Assembly (NCBI GenBank): GCA_016617785.1
Contig: JADILM010000001.1
Coordinates: 3,720,001-3,784,000, forward strand
Direction: 5' to 3'
DNA from: Sporobolomyces roseus
Lineage: Eukaryota; Basidiomycota; Microbotryomycetes; Sporidiobolales; Sporidiobolaceae
DNA length: 64,000 nucleotides
Both the position numbers and the translations under genes were made by a program. How positions within the stretch are numbered: position 1 is the first letter of the stretch; each line of letters starts with the position of its first letter. Under the pieces are notes generated by a model, which worked only from the letters and a program-made list of their open reading frames with translations, did not search any database and was not told where the DNA came from. Positions 20,439-34,179 of the stretch are shown here, piece by piece.

Positions 20439-21906
20439 CGTCGAGGTTTGGATTGAGTGAGGCTCGGTGGTAATTTCAGTGGTTGACGAGCAGCTTGGTG
20501 AGAGCAAGATTTGTTAGAACTCTGTAGACGGGGAGCGGGAGAGGGAAGAGCCTGAATGAGAGAAACAAAGGTTAGAAAAATCATTGCGAGACAGAAAAGT
20601 AGCAGGTCTTCGTACCTTGATCTCGAGCGAAAGGGCTGCTGCCAACCGTTCGTAGTTTCGATAGATCGATGAGACAGTTTGCAGATGATCTCAACGACGG
20701 GCGAGAGCCATGCAGGAGAGTATTTGGAGCGAGGTAAAGGAAAGAGTCGTCCGAAGTCGACCGCCGAGGATCCTTGCTGTCGCTCGTCGTCGACGACGGT
20801 ACTGAAGCAGCTAGACACGAGGATTTGTAGTGAGTTTAGCCGTGCTGTTGCGTCCGCTCGTACGATGCGGGCAAGAACTAAACTCGTCTGCCTTCTCTTC
20901 GCGAAATCGTGAAGGTGCCCTGCGAACGAGCGATTCGATGCAGTCGCGGTAGTCGAGCTGCAAGATGGAGGTCCCTGTCAGCGTCAACGACACGAAGAGC
21001 GAAGAGAGATGTCTTTCGAGAGGTGAAACAGGTTTGAGAGAAAGTAAAGGTCTCTCCCGGATTTGCGGTGATTCAACTTTTGAACCGGTCGGACCTTCAG
21101 TCTCGACACATGCAGACACCGTCGTACTGGACGCTCTCAGATGACGGCGATCCGGAGGACCACGAGTTGCGCGACGAACGAAGCGAGGAGGTGAGGAAAA
21201 GGCGGTCGAGGATGTCGAAGAACGAGAACCTCGAACAGAGCACGATGCCGAGAGTACGGTGGAGCTGAGCTCAGAATAGCTCGCTCAGCCTCGATACACT
21301 CGTCTCGAAGGCAGCAAGACGGAGCTGCAAGATTTGATTGAGGTCAGCGAGAGGTTGATCTGGAACGAAGGGAGGCCTGTACTCACCTTACTCTTGAACT
21401 CTATGTATTGGTCAACGCCAGAGCAGTCTAATGAAGGCCGGTGGACGAGGTCGAAGTGCGGTACAAGATTCGAGATTCGCGACTGAGCTTTCGCGCGGAC
21501 CCACGGACACTTCGTGACGGTACTGAATGAGCTCGAAGTAGCTTGAAGATGGAGGCAGAGCGAAGTGAAGAGTGGCAAGAAGAGGAAAGAGCGGATCTCG
21601 CCAAAACAGCTTCGAATCGTCTTTTCAATCCGGTGCTCTGATGCGAGAAGCTAAGCATCGGGTTCACAAAAGCGGAGCGAAGACGGAAGAATGCAGGAGA
21701 ACGAGGCAAGACACGAATTGCGAAGGAAACTTGCGAAAAACACTACGAAAGAATAGCTACAGACAAGCAACAGGGACAAACTGGACAACAACGACAGGGA
21801 GAGAGAGGTAAACAAATACATGGCGGGGAAGTGCGGGACGAGCGGAGAGGATACTAGTGAACAAGGTCGGGGAAGGCTCGGAAAAGTTCGAAATCGAGAA
21901 TGAGGT
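20439..21906. other. 1.47-kb intergenic region upstream of secreted protein gene
   Basis: No supported gene. Several frames of 70-125 codons exist on both strands but are Arg/Ser-rich and lack family signals. It lies between the Atg2 3' end and the start of the secreted protein, so it probably serves as that gene's promoter and leader. Confidence 0.4.
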
Positions 21907-24900
21907 TTAAGAGCTGGGTCGTCGTTTGTACTTGTCTTCGAGTTCCCCTTGTTGTTGATCTGGATCGAGAGTATTGCGTAGACCGAGGAGTGCCTTCGAA
22001 ACAGCTCCTGAAGCTCCAATCATAGGTCGAAGGACTGCAATTGGTACAGCTCGAACGACCGCACGAACGGGACCCTACGAAGCGAGAGATGGAGGAGTCA
22101 GCTCGATCGCTTGATTGTCATAGAAGTTGTAGAGAGGTAAGGAACGTACCTCGTTTCCAGAACGCTCATAGACTTCCATCGGAACAGCTAGAATCGTTTG
22201 AGCAGCTTCTTTGAAGTTATCACCTAGGCTCTTATACGCCGATTCCACTCCTTGACGAAGATCGGCAGGTTGCTCTGCATATCGACTTCGTACCTTCTTG
22301 ATTTCTTCATCGGAAAGATCTCCGAAATCAACGAGGGTATCGCCAATAGAGCTGGTCGAAGGACGAGGCGAGTCGAGAGTTTGTCCCGTGATACGCTGAG
22401 AGAACCTGGCTCCGAGGACGTGTTCCGCTTGTTCGAGGATGACTTGAGTACCGTTGGCTAGTTTCGCTCCAACGTTGATCGCTTCGAGCGTAGTTTGTTT
22501 TGCGAAAGCTTGAGCACCCTTCTGTAGACCTCGAACGACTCGACCATCCTTGCGATACTGTTCGATGGGAAGAAGAACAAGGTTTGCGACACCCGAACCG
22601 ACGTTGACGACTGATCGAACAGGTGCGATACCGCTGATGACATCGGCTAATTGATTCGCTTTGACGTCGGGAGTCCAGATATCTTGAACGAGACTCGAGA
22701 GAGTTGTTGTACCAGAAACCTGCAGGGGTGTCGGAAGAGATGAGCTTCGAGTGAGATCCAGGTTGTGGAGACAGGTGCAACTCACGCCAGTGACGACGAG
22801 ATGTCTGAGAATCATCTCAGATCCATCGAAGTGGAAGAAGTTCATCAATTCAGCAGTCTTGCCCTGTTTGAGTGCGTAGTAGTCGACGCGTTTCGGCTTG
22901 TAGTCAAGCTTGATCTTGACCGGGAATACCTCGACTCGTTCTGAGGAGTTTCGAAAGATCAGTATGAGGTCTGCTCGATCTCGAGAATACCCTGAGCTCA
23001 CGGTAGAACGGTTCCTGCGAAACCGATGCGTTTGCTGAGGTGGGCTTGACCGATGGGGCAGCAGATGAAGGTGCTTGAAACGCTCCGAAAGCTTTGAGGA
23101 AATCGAGTGCATCTTGGTCGATGTAGAGTCGAAGAGGCGAGATCTTGATCTGGTATTGTGCAGCGAGAGTAAGTAATAGCATGCGGGAAAAGGCGAAAAA
23201 TTGAATAGCTCACCTTCAGATTGATCTCCTCTTGAGCTGTGTCGACTTGCGCGATCGGCTTCATCGTCTCCAACTCAACTCTTGCCATCGGCGATCCAGT
23301 CGCTCGAACGAGTCCACCGTCGGAAGGTCTCATCTCGGTTAAGAACTTGCGCCATGTCGAAGTTTTGATGTTGTCGATAATGTCGAACGAAGATACGTCG
23401 ACTTTGATCGTAGATCCCGGTCGAGGCGAAGATTCAGAGGATGTTGATTCTGAGAACGAGTCGAAGCTCGTGTTGAGACCTCGAACGTTGACCTCGATTG
23501 CGAACGCTTTTGAGCGAGTGAGTCGTTTGCGATTCCTTCCGACAGTAGCGGTAGCAGCGGTCGACTTCTTGTGACCTATTTCCGTCGTTGTCTTTCCACC
23601 TGGGAACGTCTGCCAGCTCGAAGCGGTCGTGCTTGCAGCATCGTCGTCTTTTCCTCCCCTCTCGAGTTCTTCGTCGATCGCGGCGAGGAGATCCTTCGGA
23701 GCCATCTCGTCTGCTCCAGGAGGGAGACCGAGTTGATGAGAGCCGAACATGAGTACGCCGGCGTTCTCGGCGGTAGCATCGGGTGTTTGACCGCTCGCCA
23801 ACAGCTGACGGATCTTTTCGAGTCGACGTCGAACTGCCTTTGACTCCTCCTCGATCGCTTTTCGGGTTGTATACCAGTCATATCCTTCGTGAAGGTGAAC
23901 AGAGATGTCGACGTTTGTCAAGCGGAGGCGGGTTCGACTCGAAGGTGCACTGGCATGGTCGAAACTCACGCATCAGTTCCGAGAGCGGCGACAGAGTGAA
24001 GGGACGACACGCACGAGTAATCCAAGTTATCGCATCTCGACTCTGATAACCATTCATCTACTATCTGTAAGCCTTTCGATCCGAACATTCTCACCGTTTC
24101 TCCGTCGATGTTTTCCGTAACTCGTCCGGGTCGTTCCGATTGTGAAGCGTCTGATGAGCGGTGATTTCGAGAGCGAGTCGATTTCTTCGAACGCTGAGAG
24201 AGACCCGCTGCGAGGTAATCGAGATTGGCGGGAACGTCGTCGCCGAGGAATTCGGGGAGATCGTGAATTGAGGGTGCTGATTCGAAGGCATTGGCATCAA
24301 CACTCGCTATATGAGTCAGAAGGGGGCCGTCAGCTCAGCTGAGGGAAGCTGCGAGAGGAAGCGAGCTTTACCCAAGAGATCGGTTGTTGAACGCTTCGTG
24401 TTGGACTTGACTGCAGGAGAAGCGTTCGCAGTAGCAGGTGAAGACTCGGGTGCCTTTGCGAGGTCGAGTCCGCTCATGACGTCCTCCGAGAAAGCCGTCA
24501 GAGCTGCGATTGAATCCGCGCATAAAGCGAGCTGAACTTTCGCATTCGAGACGAGAAGCTGCGGATAAATTCAGTCAGCCAAACGGCAACAATCAAGTAG
24601 AAGATAGAGTTGAGCTCACTTCTGTATCGGGCAAGACTAACCCGTTGCCTTGTCGAGCGACGATCGATGCTTCTGCTAAGACTGCCAGTTCGACAAATCC
24701 TTTCGCCTGTTTCCCTTGACGACCTCGTCAGCGCGACCGACGTACTTCGACAAGAAAGATAGACTTCGTACCTTCCAAGCATCGTCGACCTTGATATCGC
24801 TTCGAGGTTCAGCATCTTTGAGATCGAATTGACTTTCGATTGCCCAAACTTTCGCATCTCGAACTTCGATTGCCCAATTTGTTCTCGGCAAATCCGGCAT

Positions 24901-27900
24901 AAGATCAGACTTGATGGTGACGTCGCCGAGCGAGACGACCACTTGTGAGGTGAGCTTCGGCGGAGTGAGGTGGAGAGAGAGGTTCGAAAGGTGGAGCCGG
25001 AGTCGAGTAAGCTCGTTTGGGACGACTTGTTCGAATACCTGAAACAGTCCACGACGTGGGTCAGCGTTTCCCAAATATGTAGAGATGCAAGAGAGTGTAG
25101 GAAACGCACGCCAGGAGGCGCTTTGACGAAATTGCCGAGATCTTGCGCAAGATCGAGGTGAACGCAATCGAAGAAGTAAGTCAAGCCGTGAACGCCAACT
25201 TCGACTTTCGAGTCTTTGAGATCAGTTTGAGGGTCGGCAGAGGTAGAGAAGTTGACCTTGACAGCGGGAAGCGTTCGCATTTCGGTCTAAGCAGCGAGAG
25301 AAGAGTTCAGTCAACTCAGATCTGCCGCGCGGGGAGAGCACTAGTTATGAGACTCACCAGATTTCCTTGAACAGTTTGACCGAGCAAGATTCGCCTATCG
25401 TCTTTACCATCCGTGCCCACATCCTCGATTCTCGCATCGCCAACTTCGACCTTGGCCCGGAGATCATCTCCAGCATCTTGGAGACTTTCGATAAGCACGG
25501 AGAGATCTGACGCGAGTACGCTGACGTGTCTGTCGATGGGAGTGGCAGAAATGTCCGTGGGAGAAGTTGGGATGAAGAGGTCGACGACAACTGTTATCGA
25601 ATCGATCCCATCAGTCCCGAGTAGCTCCTTGCGACAATTGATCAGGTACTCACGATCCGTTACGCTGAGCTCCAATTGTAGCTTGACGAGACCATCTTGA
25701 TGACTTCCTTTCGAAGTTTCTCCTTCACTCTCTCGACCATATCCTTTGGCTTGACCGAATCTTTCTGAACCCCTGAAACTCTTCGTGCCAAAGTATCTCG
25801 ATCCAATCATCTTCTCCCTTTCTCTTTCAGCTGGACTTCCTTCGAATAAAGTCGACGCAGAGAGTTCGGTGTTGAGAAATTGGGTTAGATCGTCTGCGAA
25901 AAGCTGCAAGGTATCGATCGTCGCTTTCTTGAGCTTGAGATGAGCGAGCGGAATTGAGCATTGGATAGTTGGTGGAGAGGAGTCGGCTGTGGGCGAGAAA
26001 GCAAGAGAGGGAAGAACAGCGGAGGGCTCGGTTGGAGACAGCGACGAGATGGCGAGGAACCTCGAAAGGGTTGCTGTCGACCGACAATCGGTGAGCACGT
26101 GCTTCAGAGCGCATGTAGATTGAATTGATCACTCACGAGTAGCTCTTGACCGTATCCCTGCCCTGATCTCCTTGATCTTTCCCTCAACTACGTCGTCTCG
26201 TTTCGCAACTTCGATTCCCTCTAGTTCCACTACCACGATTCCGCTTCGGACGTAGTTATCTTGTTCCTTCTCGACTCTCAATCTTCTTGGCGCCGGGCAT
26301 CTCAAGTCGATTCGAATGAGAGGGCATTTGAACGAGATTGAGGAATTCGGAGTGGAATCGAGTGGGCGAGAGGAAGGAAAGGTTGAGAGATCGTTGAGGA
26401 CATGGTCTTGCGAGAAGTGATAGGCTGGAGTGCGAGGTCTAGAGTATAATGAAAGTTGCGGGCGAGGGTTGGTCGATCTTGGAGTTGATGCTCCATCTCG
26501 AGAAATCGAATCCTTTGTCGGAATCGCTGCGACAAGATCCTCGAGTACGGGTGAGAGTCTCGAGAGGAGCCTCATATCGATGAAGAGGTGTATAGGCGAA
26601 AGCTCGATTTCCGTTCTCCCATTTTTGTCGAGCAAGACCTTGACCGCGTCTTGTTTGACTCTTTGCACCTCAAGTACATCCTTCGCATCGCTAGCTCTTC
26701 GTCTCACTCCAGCACCAAATCCTACTGAGCTCGGTGCTTTCACCCTCCAATCCTTCCCCAAACCAGCTCCTTCGATTAACCAATCTCCTCCTATCTCCTT
26801 GTTACCCTCTTTCGTCAAACCATTATCCGATACCAAGATTGGCAACGTTTTCCACGCTTGCTTGTCTCCCACAATCTCCGACATCACTTCGCTGAGCGTA
26901 ATCTCCCTGACACCGAATTCGACATTTCCGTCTCGCATTCTGAGTCCAACGTCGTCCACTTTGAATCGAAGGTGCGGGACTTTAAGGGTTGTAGCGGGCA
27001 CGTTAGAGGGATCTTTGGCGTTCCACAACGTCGAGAAACAAGAATCGGAATCGGACGAGTTCGAATCGAGGTAGGCGAGCATGAGAGTGAGGGATTTGAG
27101 AAGAATCGATGGATTGAGAGGTGAATTGGTGGTAGCAGGTGTTGAGGCGGAATCGGAGAGGTCGGGAGATGACACGAGACGATGAGCGAGGTGAACCAAA
27201 GAAGTGAGCTGAGTTGTCGTGACGGCTGCGATCCAACCAGATTCGAGATTCGAAGAAAGTTCGAGAATGGCTTTTGAGCGGCTTCGATCTTGTTGGGGAG
27301 ACCGTTTCGTGGTGAGGTAGAAGATGAGACGTTCTGTGGCGGAGGGAGATCCGAGGGAAACGATGAGTCGAGATGGCGTGGTTTGAGGTATTTCGTCGGA
27401 ATCGAAAGGATCGGGTTGTGGAGGTTGAGCGGGAGGAGGAGAATCGGGGTTGTGGAAAGGGTCATCACGTTCAGCTTCAGGAGAAGTTGGTTCCGATGCG
27501 GTGCGGAGACTCGAAGATCTTGCGCTGACGAACGATGTCGCACTTGAAAACAGTTCACTTCCTCCGCTTTCGTCTATTGATCTCAATCCCGTGCTCCCCT
27601 TTCCTGAATCTCTTCCCACTCTATTTGACTGGGAGAGGGAAGCTGTCGAGGTTCGCAGATCTGCTATTGACTGGGAAAGGGCGAGAAGGTCGTTGTCGTC
27701 TCCTGAATCGGATTCTGATTCTGATTCAGAGGATTCAGGTGAGAGGGTGTGCGAAGAGGTCGGAGCTGATGCTCGTGAGATGGTCGAATTCGAGAAGGAT
27801 ACGGACTGGGCGAGGTGGTCGATGGACGAAGAAGGGGAAGAATCGGTAGAGTCGGAAGAGTCAGAGTGTGCTGGAGATGGCGAAGAACGTGGCGCGAGTT

Positions 27901-28924
27901 TGAGGTAGACTTGAGGAGGTGTAATCTTGATCGCTCGTGTTGACTGCTCTTGCGAAGTTGCTCCTGCGAGATTCCCTTCCTCCGAATTGCCTGTGTCTCC
28001 TACGTACTCGATCTCCTCTATTCTGATTTCCAGCTCGTTCTCGCATTCTCGACTCGCTGAAATTGCCATCCCTTCATCCCCTTCCAGCCATAGCAATTTG
28101 ACGTTCACCCGTCCAATCTTGACATTCAATCTCGCCAAAATCCTTTCGATCAATCCAGCCAACATCGTCTTCTCCACTTCTTCGACCTCCTGTTGTCCGA
28201 CCGCCTCCTCTCCAGGCTTCACTGGCGCTCCTCCGAAGGCTCCAGGAAGAAAGAAGTCGGATTGTGCTGACGCGGCTGAGGGAGAAAGGTGTAGAGAAGC
28301 TCGGAGTTCAGCATCTTCGTCGGGGGAGAGCTCGTGTTCGATGAAGTCTTGAGCGACTGCGATAGATATCATCGATTCGTGCATCGTGCTGGCCTCTTCA
28401 TCTCGACTTTGCGAAGGGTTGTAAGCATTGAGAGTTTCCGTCGATTGTTGCAGCCATTCTTCAGCCGTAGCTCGATCTTGGACTCGAAATACGAGGTCGA
28501 TGTCTGAAAGGGATAAGGAAAGTTGGGCGAGAGGATAGGAGACTTTGGCTGAGATTTGGGAGATCGTGCCAGAGACGAAGGAAAGGGTCTGAAGTGACTC
28601 GAGAAGTGTCGCGATCGCCTACACAAGGTGGGCCTGTCAGCGTTGATCTAGTATTTCTATGCTCCTCGCACAGTCATAGCCGAGTCAGGAAGAGTGTAGA
28701 CTAACCTGTTGATCGATATCTACTTTGCCAATCGCGAAACTTCCATCCCTGATATCGGCATGAATCCTATCCGAGTCCAATCCACCTTTGACTATCCCTC
28801 CGAGAGTCTTGCGTAGTAGAAAGGAGACTAGACGCTGTTGAAGGTTGGAAGGAAGGGGTAGAAGAGGGGAAAGGGAGACGGTGGGGAGATAGGACAACAA
28901 GGAAGAGAGCGAAGGTAGTGGCAT
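21907..28924 (-). CDS. ATG2: Autophagy-related lipid transfer protein Atg2
   Basis: A very large gene (about 7 kb, many introns, roughly 2,000 residues). The N-terminus carries the chorein-like helix LPSNLQQRLVSFLLRKTLGG and IRDGSFAIGKVDIDQQ. It is followed by FIEHELSPDEDAELRASLH, a conserved Atg2 segment, and long disordered Ser-rich insertions between beta-rich bridge segments. The C-terminus is unmistakable ATG_C: IDQDALDFLKAF, VFPVKIKLDYKPKRVDY, ELMNFFHFDGSEMILRH, then DIWTPDVKANQLADVISG, PVRSVVNVGSGVANLVLLP and EQYRKDGRVVRGLQKGA. The protein bridges ER and phagophore with Atg9/Atg18 and transfers lipid. An upstream in-frame ATG (29122) would add 66 residues, but homologues begin at the MPLPS position. 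The last exon ends KYKRRPSS at 21907. Confidence 0.94.
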
Positions 28925-29441
28925 CTTGGAGGTTCGAAGTACTAGTTGACAGAGCTTAGGACATACTCTCCTTAGCTGGGAGAGGTGTGGTGGAGGGCGG
29001 AGAGCTGCGTCTTTCGCTTCTTGATCATCAACCCCTCGCTTCGGTTCTTTGTAACCGCTTTGACGCTTCAGACTGCCCTGAGCTGCTCTAGTGATGTTCT
29101 CGGATAGCCGCCCAGTGCGCATGCTATTCGCCCCTCTCGTTCTGATGGCCTCGGAATCTCAAATCAGCATCGACATCATCAGGGCGAACTCGGAACACGT
29201 GGAATGCAGAGTGATGGAAAGTGGACATGCTACAGTGATCAAAGTGTATGGTGCTATAGCTACAAGATCAAACGAAAACGAAGAATGACAAAAAGATGAA
29301 AACGACTCTTCGCAAATTTCCGACTCCCAACGACAGCCCACAACTTCACTCTCTCTTTTCTCCATTCGACGTCAAATGGATCCGACCCACTCAGCAATGG
29401 GCCGGCTCATTTTGGGGCTCTTGTCGTCGTTGTCTCCCTCT
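28925..29441. other. Intergenic, ATG2 5' side
   Basis: About 0.5 kb holding the ATG2 promoter/leader and the 3' end of the next gene. The ATG2 frame is open upstream to an ATG at 29122; I treat this as leader. Confidence 0.4.
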
Positions 29442-30659
29442 CTATTGTCCTCCCCAAGATCTAGTTCTTCCTTTCATGCTTCCTCCGGGAGCTTGAGGTG
29501 CGTCGAATCCTCTTGGTGCGTTAGGAGATCCACCCGTTCCCCTCGCCCTCGCATCCCAGCTCTTAGCTCGCTTCGGATCCCAGCTCAAGCTGTTTTGCTG
29601 CATCTCCCTCAATCGATCGTTCGCAGGCAAGACTTCTCCCGAATCTCCCGCACCACTCTTCTTCTTCATCCATCCGAATACGCCTCCACTCTTCTTGTCA
29701 CTGTTGATGCTACTAGGCGAACCGGACGAGATCGATTTCGAGGAAGATCCGGTCGTCGAACGAGTTTCAGTACGGTAAGCTGCCATTCGTTGTTCGGCTT
29801 CAGCCTTGATTCGGATCTTGTCTTGACGTCTTCTCTTGCGTGCTCTCGAGATCTTGCAGCCACAGATGAGGAGCCCGAGGAGGATGAGAACGGAAACAGT
29901 AACGATGGCGGCAAGTCCTACTTTCTAATGGTTCTCGCAATGATGAAGCGTCAGAGAAAGCTGATCACTGATTTACGCTTGATGAGAATGACTTACAGAT
30001 AAAGAGTCCATCTTGTTGAAGTGGTCGATCGTGGTATTGTACTCTGCAGAAACGGCTTGAGGCCAATCGAAGGGGTTCAGGGGATTGACGGAGCTCGAAG
30101 CGACCGCTGTCTCATTAGTTGAGGGAGCGGGAGCTGGAGCGGGAGTCTCCTCAGCTGCAGTGCGATCACAAGCGATAGGGTCAGCTAAAAACGAATTATG
30201 AGCGTGCGAAATAGGATTCTCACCTGGTGCAGCTGATACAGTCTCGTTCGCAGCGGGAGCCGGAGCACGTCTCTGTACGACTCTCTTGATCCTGTTCTTT
30301 ACAGGCGCCGCTGTGGCTTCGACATCGTCGGCAACAGAGGGTCGATGGTGGAAGATGGAATTGTGAGGAGCAGGGCGCTGTTCAGACAACGGGAACAAGT
30401 CGTAAGCGATCAAACCTTCGTGAGCTCGGAAACACTGTCGGCTTACGAGATGGCCAGGAAGAGCGGAACTAGGTAAGACTACCCATTTCTTCTCCAGATT
30501 AGCGTCTCCTCGCTTTTGTACCGCTTCCTGAGGGGTACGCTTGCGATTAATTGCCTTGGCGGACTCAATCGCGTCGATCATGTCGGGAGGAGGAGTCGCT
30601 GCTACGAGTACTGAGGAGAACCCAAGGGAAAGGGAGAGGAGTGCGAGAGGGAATCGCAT
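29442..30659 (-). CDS. Single-pass type I membrane protein, unidentified
   Basis: A signal peptide (MRFPLALLSLSLGFSSVLVA) is followed by an Ala/Pro-rich luminal or extracellular part with NET and NTT glycosylation sequons. After an intron comes one transmembrane helix (GLAAIVTVSVLILLGLLICG), then a strongly basic stop-transfer ISRARKRRRQDKIR and a Ser-rich cytosolic tail of about 130 residues ending SMKGRTRSWGGQ. Three introns are likely, near 30447-30382, 30222-30157 and 30002-29926; the TM exon reads correctly only after the last is removed. Several KR/RR sites in the ectodomain could be Kex2 targets. I do not recognise the family. The architecture resembles fungal wall-stress sensors or unnamed basidiomycete surface proteins, but no defining Cys-rich WSC domain is present. 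Confidence 0.7.
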
Positions 30660-32016
30660 CTTGAACGAGTGTAGTTGTCAAAGGAATGTGTGGGTCGTCC
30701 TACGTCGCCGATAAGGTCTGTAAGAGTCGGAGTAGCAGTTCAGAGCGAGCAGAGGTGAGAAGAGAGGAAGAAAGGACGAGAGAAAAGGTTTCGATAGATC
30801 TTCTCCAATCGTCCTTGATTCGGTTCGTTCGGGCTCCGCATCTCTACTTCATCTCTAATGAGGTCTCCTCAATCATCTAGAGTAAGGCAGAAAAGAAGGG
30901 GAATAGGAAAGTGAAACGAGATTTCGACGGATAGGGAAAGAACGAGTTAAAGGCTTCGACCAGCCCCTCACTCTTCGCGCATTCACTTTCATCTTGCTTG
31001 TATCGACGCTGGACGTCGACAAGAAGTCGTGTTCGATGTCCGTGAGACAGTAGAGCGGGAGAGAGAGAGGGAAAGGAAGTAAGCTTTATTTGAGCCTTCT
31101 TGTTCGCAGGAACCGAAAACCGACTACTATAAGGCCGTAGCAGATCGTAGACCTAGGCGGAAGCTCTTACTTAACTCTGATAGAGACGTGGTCAAAGTCC
31201 TGACTTCGTGGGAAAGGAGACCAAGTCAGAGTCGAGCGGAGAAAGTTTCCGATTTTTTTCTGCTCGCGTCGCTGTCCGATAAGATTGTAAGAACTGCATC
31301 CATCGATCTGTAGCTGCAATAGATCTATCTCTGTAGCCATGAGTGCAGGTCGTCAGTACCCGTCATTGCGACGCTCGCAATCAGGGTCTCGAAATTGCCT
31401 TCGTCGGAACTTTTGCGATTCTATACCACGGATGCCACCCGAGTTGACAGTGCTCCGTCGGTCGATCACAAGAGAAGAAGCTGTTACTATCGATGACACC
31501 ACGATTTTGAGTATCGGCGTTGACGGTGCGAAACAGCAATCAACTTCTCGAGGTTTCGGCAAAAGACAAACAGAGACGAGCGGACGATTGCGTACAGCGA
31601 GTTCCACCTTCACCGTCGCGCGTGAAGAAATCGTGTTTAATTGGACGACAGTGACCTGCGTGTATCGCGTGACGAGCCTATGTGAGGCAGAAGACGAGGT
31701 TTGCGAAGAAGTGTCTCCTTCGAAGTGCTCTTCCTCGGTAGCTCAACATCGCTTTCTCAGGATCCAGCGTCGTTATTTTGAATGTCTCTCTACTTGGTAG
31801 AGAAGCTTCAGGAATCGCTTGAACGAGAAGACAAAATGTGACTTGCGACTTCATCTCGACGAGGTTGCGGATTTCCTCACTTCTTCCAATCACTCTCAAA
31901 CATTCAATTCAAGCTGCCACGCCGAACAGACAACCTCAAGAGAACGCGCAAGATCCTGCACGACCCCTCCGTCCACTCCATCTCTCTCATCATCAACTCG
32001 TCGTCTCTCCTCCTCG
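30660..32016. other. 1.36-kb divergent intergenic region
   Basis: Between the divergent membrane protein and F-box genes. One ATG-initiated frame of 153 codons (31339-31800) is the only notable feature. Its composition (Arg, Ser, Thr) and lack of motifs make coding doubtful. Confidence 0.4.
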
Positions 32017-33982
32017 ATGGCACGCCCTACTCGCAGTAGTGCAAGGTTGCGCGGTACGAGTAGCTCTACAGCAGATGATCCCACTCCTTCCACCTCTGCT
32101 GCAATCCCTGCTGCATCAACCTCGACTTCGAACAACAACTCGAATTCCAACTCGAATGCTGTCCCATCAAAGACAGCGCGTAAGACCTCAAGTACTGCAA
32201 AGGGTAAACGTAGAGCAGATGCATCACCTTTGACTACAGCGAAAGCACTCAAACAAGTGAGACGAACTCCTGGTCGACCTCCTTCCCTCTCTGCTTCACC
32301 TCCTCCTAAACCTCCTCTCCTCCTTGATCGACTCACTCCCCTATCTTCTGAACTCATCTCCCTCATCCTATCGCACTTGCAACTCCCTCCTCTCGCTACC
32401 GCAACCGGTCCAGCTTCGACTCTTCCTCGTCCCGATCTCAATTCTCTCGCAAATTTATGTTTGGTCAATAAAGGTTTACTCGCACATGCTAGGGCTGCAT
32501 TGTATAGGGATCTCAAGGTGGAAACGAGGGTACAAGCTCATGCTATACATCGAACATTACACGGGAACGAGGTCAACAAAGGAGTTAGAAATGTTACCGC
32601 CGATGTGGGGAGTATGGCTAAAACTTCGAGTCAATGGCTAGGTGAGTACTCGTCGACTCCCCTTTACTCTGCAGCGATCTCTGACTCTCTTCCCTTCGCG
32701 TCCAGGTTGGTTCCTGTTTCATTCGATGCATTCACTCTGCGGAATCATCGGATCTTGTCGACATTTACTCTCTCTCACTTTGTTCCTTCCCGCCGATTCT
32801 GCCGCATGGACTCAATCTCTCTGCAACTCATTCAACGATGTAGGTGACTCTCCTGGATTAGCTGAACTGATCCCGTTGCTAAGCTCGAGTGCTCCTTTAC
32901 AGCTCAAGAATCTGCAAACTTTGACGAAAGATCTCGAACCCTCGTCTTCTGCACCTCACTGTGGAGGAGCTGGACGACATGAAGGAATGGACGTAGGGTG
33001 GAGACCGAAGCGGGACATGAGTATGTGGGCAGTCAGTCAGGTAAGCATCTGCCATCTCCACTCTGCTTTCACGGCAGTTGCGCTCATTCTTACTCTGCCC
33101 GACATAGTTCGTCAAACCTCTCGGAACACTCAAGAATCTCCATACTCTTCGATTATGCGGAATCTCGAGCGATTCCTCAACTTTACCTCCTCCTCCCGGA
33201 CATTCCTTGAGATTGACAGAAGTCATCCTCATAGAAGTCAAGTGAGCAACTCGAGTCTCTCTCATCGTTGTCTCTTCATTGCGCTGAGCTGATCGAACGT
33301 ACACAGCATTACGAACACTGATCTTCTCCAAATTCTCGGCGACGCGAAACATCTCAAAAAGTTCACACTTTGGCGCTCCTCTCTGCTTTCAAAGCGAGGA
33401 TTGACGCATGTGCTCAAGAAGTGTCCGAATCTTGTCGAGCTCAAGGTAGGAGGATCTTGGTTCGGAGCCGCGAAAGCCGAAGGTGAGAACATACATGCCC
33501 TCTTCCTTCTCTTCTCGCGATCGAACTGACGCATCGGACGTTATGTAGATGACACGAATTATCCTATGGATCAATCTCTCCCGCATCTCCCACACCTCAA
33601 AGTACTCCACTGTTCAGGACCTTTGATTTCGCCCGCGGCACTCCTCCTCCCCTCAATCTCCCTTTCTCACCTCCTCGTCCACTCTTCCCCTTCCTTCACG
33701 CCTCAAGCAATCCATTCCGCACTAGTCAAGATGAAGCACGATCCACCTTCTGTCGAACGACTCACTTTGCCCGAGATGCGAGATTCTGAGAATCCGGGTA
33801 GGAGGAGTAGTAGATCTGGAGGAGCGAGTGGAGCTTCGAGTGACGGAACGGGATGGAACGAGACTTGGAGGTTCACGGTCAAGAAGACGGCGGAAGCGAA
33901 AGGAGTCACTTTGGACGATAAATGGAAAAAGGAGGGTAACGGTGCGACGGAAGAGGACGATGACAGTAGTGATAGTGACTGA
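32017..33982 (+). CDS. F-box/leucine-rich-type protein
   Basis: The basic, Ser-rich N-terminus (MARPTRSSARLRG ... KGKRRAD) leads to an F-box-like segment, LTPLSSELISLILSHLQLP ... NLCLVNKGLLAHARAALYRD, near residues 105-165. Four or five downstream exons carry leucine-rich, irregular repeats: LKNLHTLRLCGIS, LRLTEVILIEVN, LLQILGDAKHLKKFTLW and CPNLVELKVGGSW. They end in an acidic tail EEDDDSSDSD. This is the usual layout of an SCF substrate receptor: the F-box binds Skp1 and the repeats bind the substrate. The first in-frame ATG is 32017. Introns are at about 32642-32706, 33041-33108, 33242-33305 and 33482-33548. No specific orthologue can be named. Confidence 0.65.
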
Positions 33983-34179
33983 AGGGGATTCCAGTGTGAA
34001 TTAGACGTAGCAGGTAGCAGGTTGTGTTGTGCAGTTTCTCGTCCCTTTTTCGTGTCGTACTCTACTCGAATTGTAACTTCTCTTTTCACTGTTCGCTCAA
34101 CGTGACTCTTCGAGATGCCGAAATACTACTGTTTGATTTCTATATGAATCTATATCTACACTCCCTATCAACAGTCTAT

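Noticed and set aside
26430..27908. Several forward frames of 85-214 codons inside ATG2
   Set aside because: Antisense shadows of the ATG2 coding exons.
28925..29122. In-frame N-terminal extension of ATG2
   Set aside because: Atg2 proteins begin at the amphipathic chorein helix; the 66 extra residues are basic and unlike any Atg2 start.
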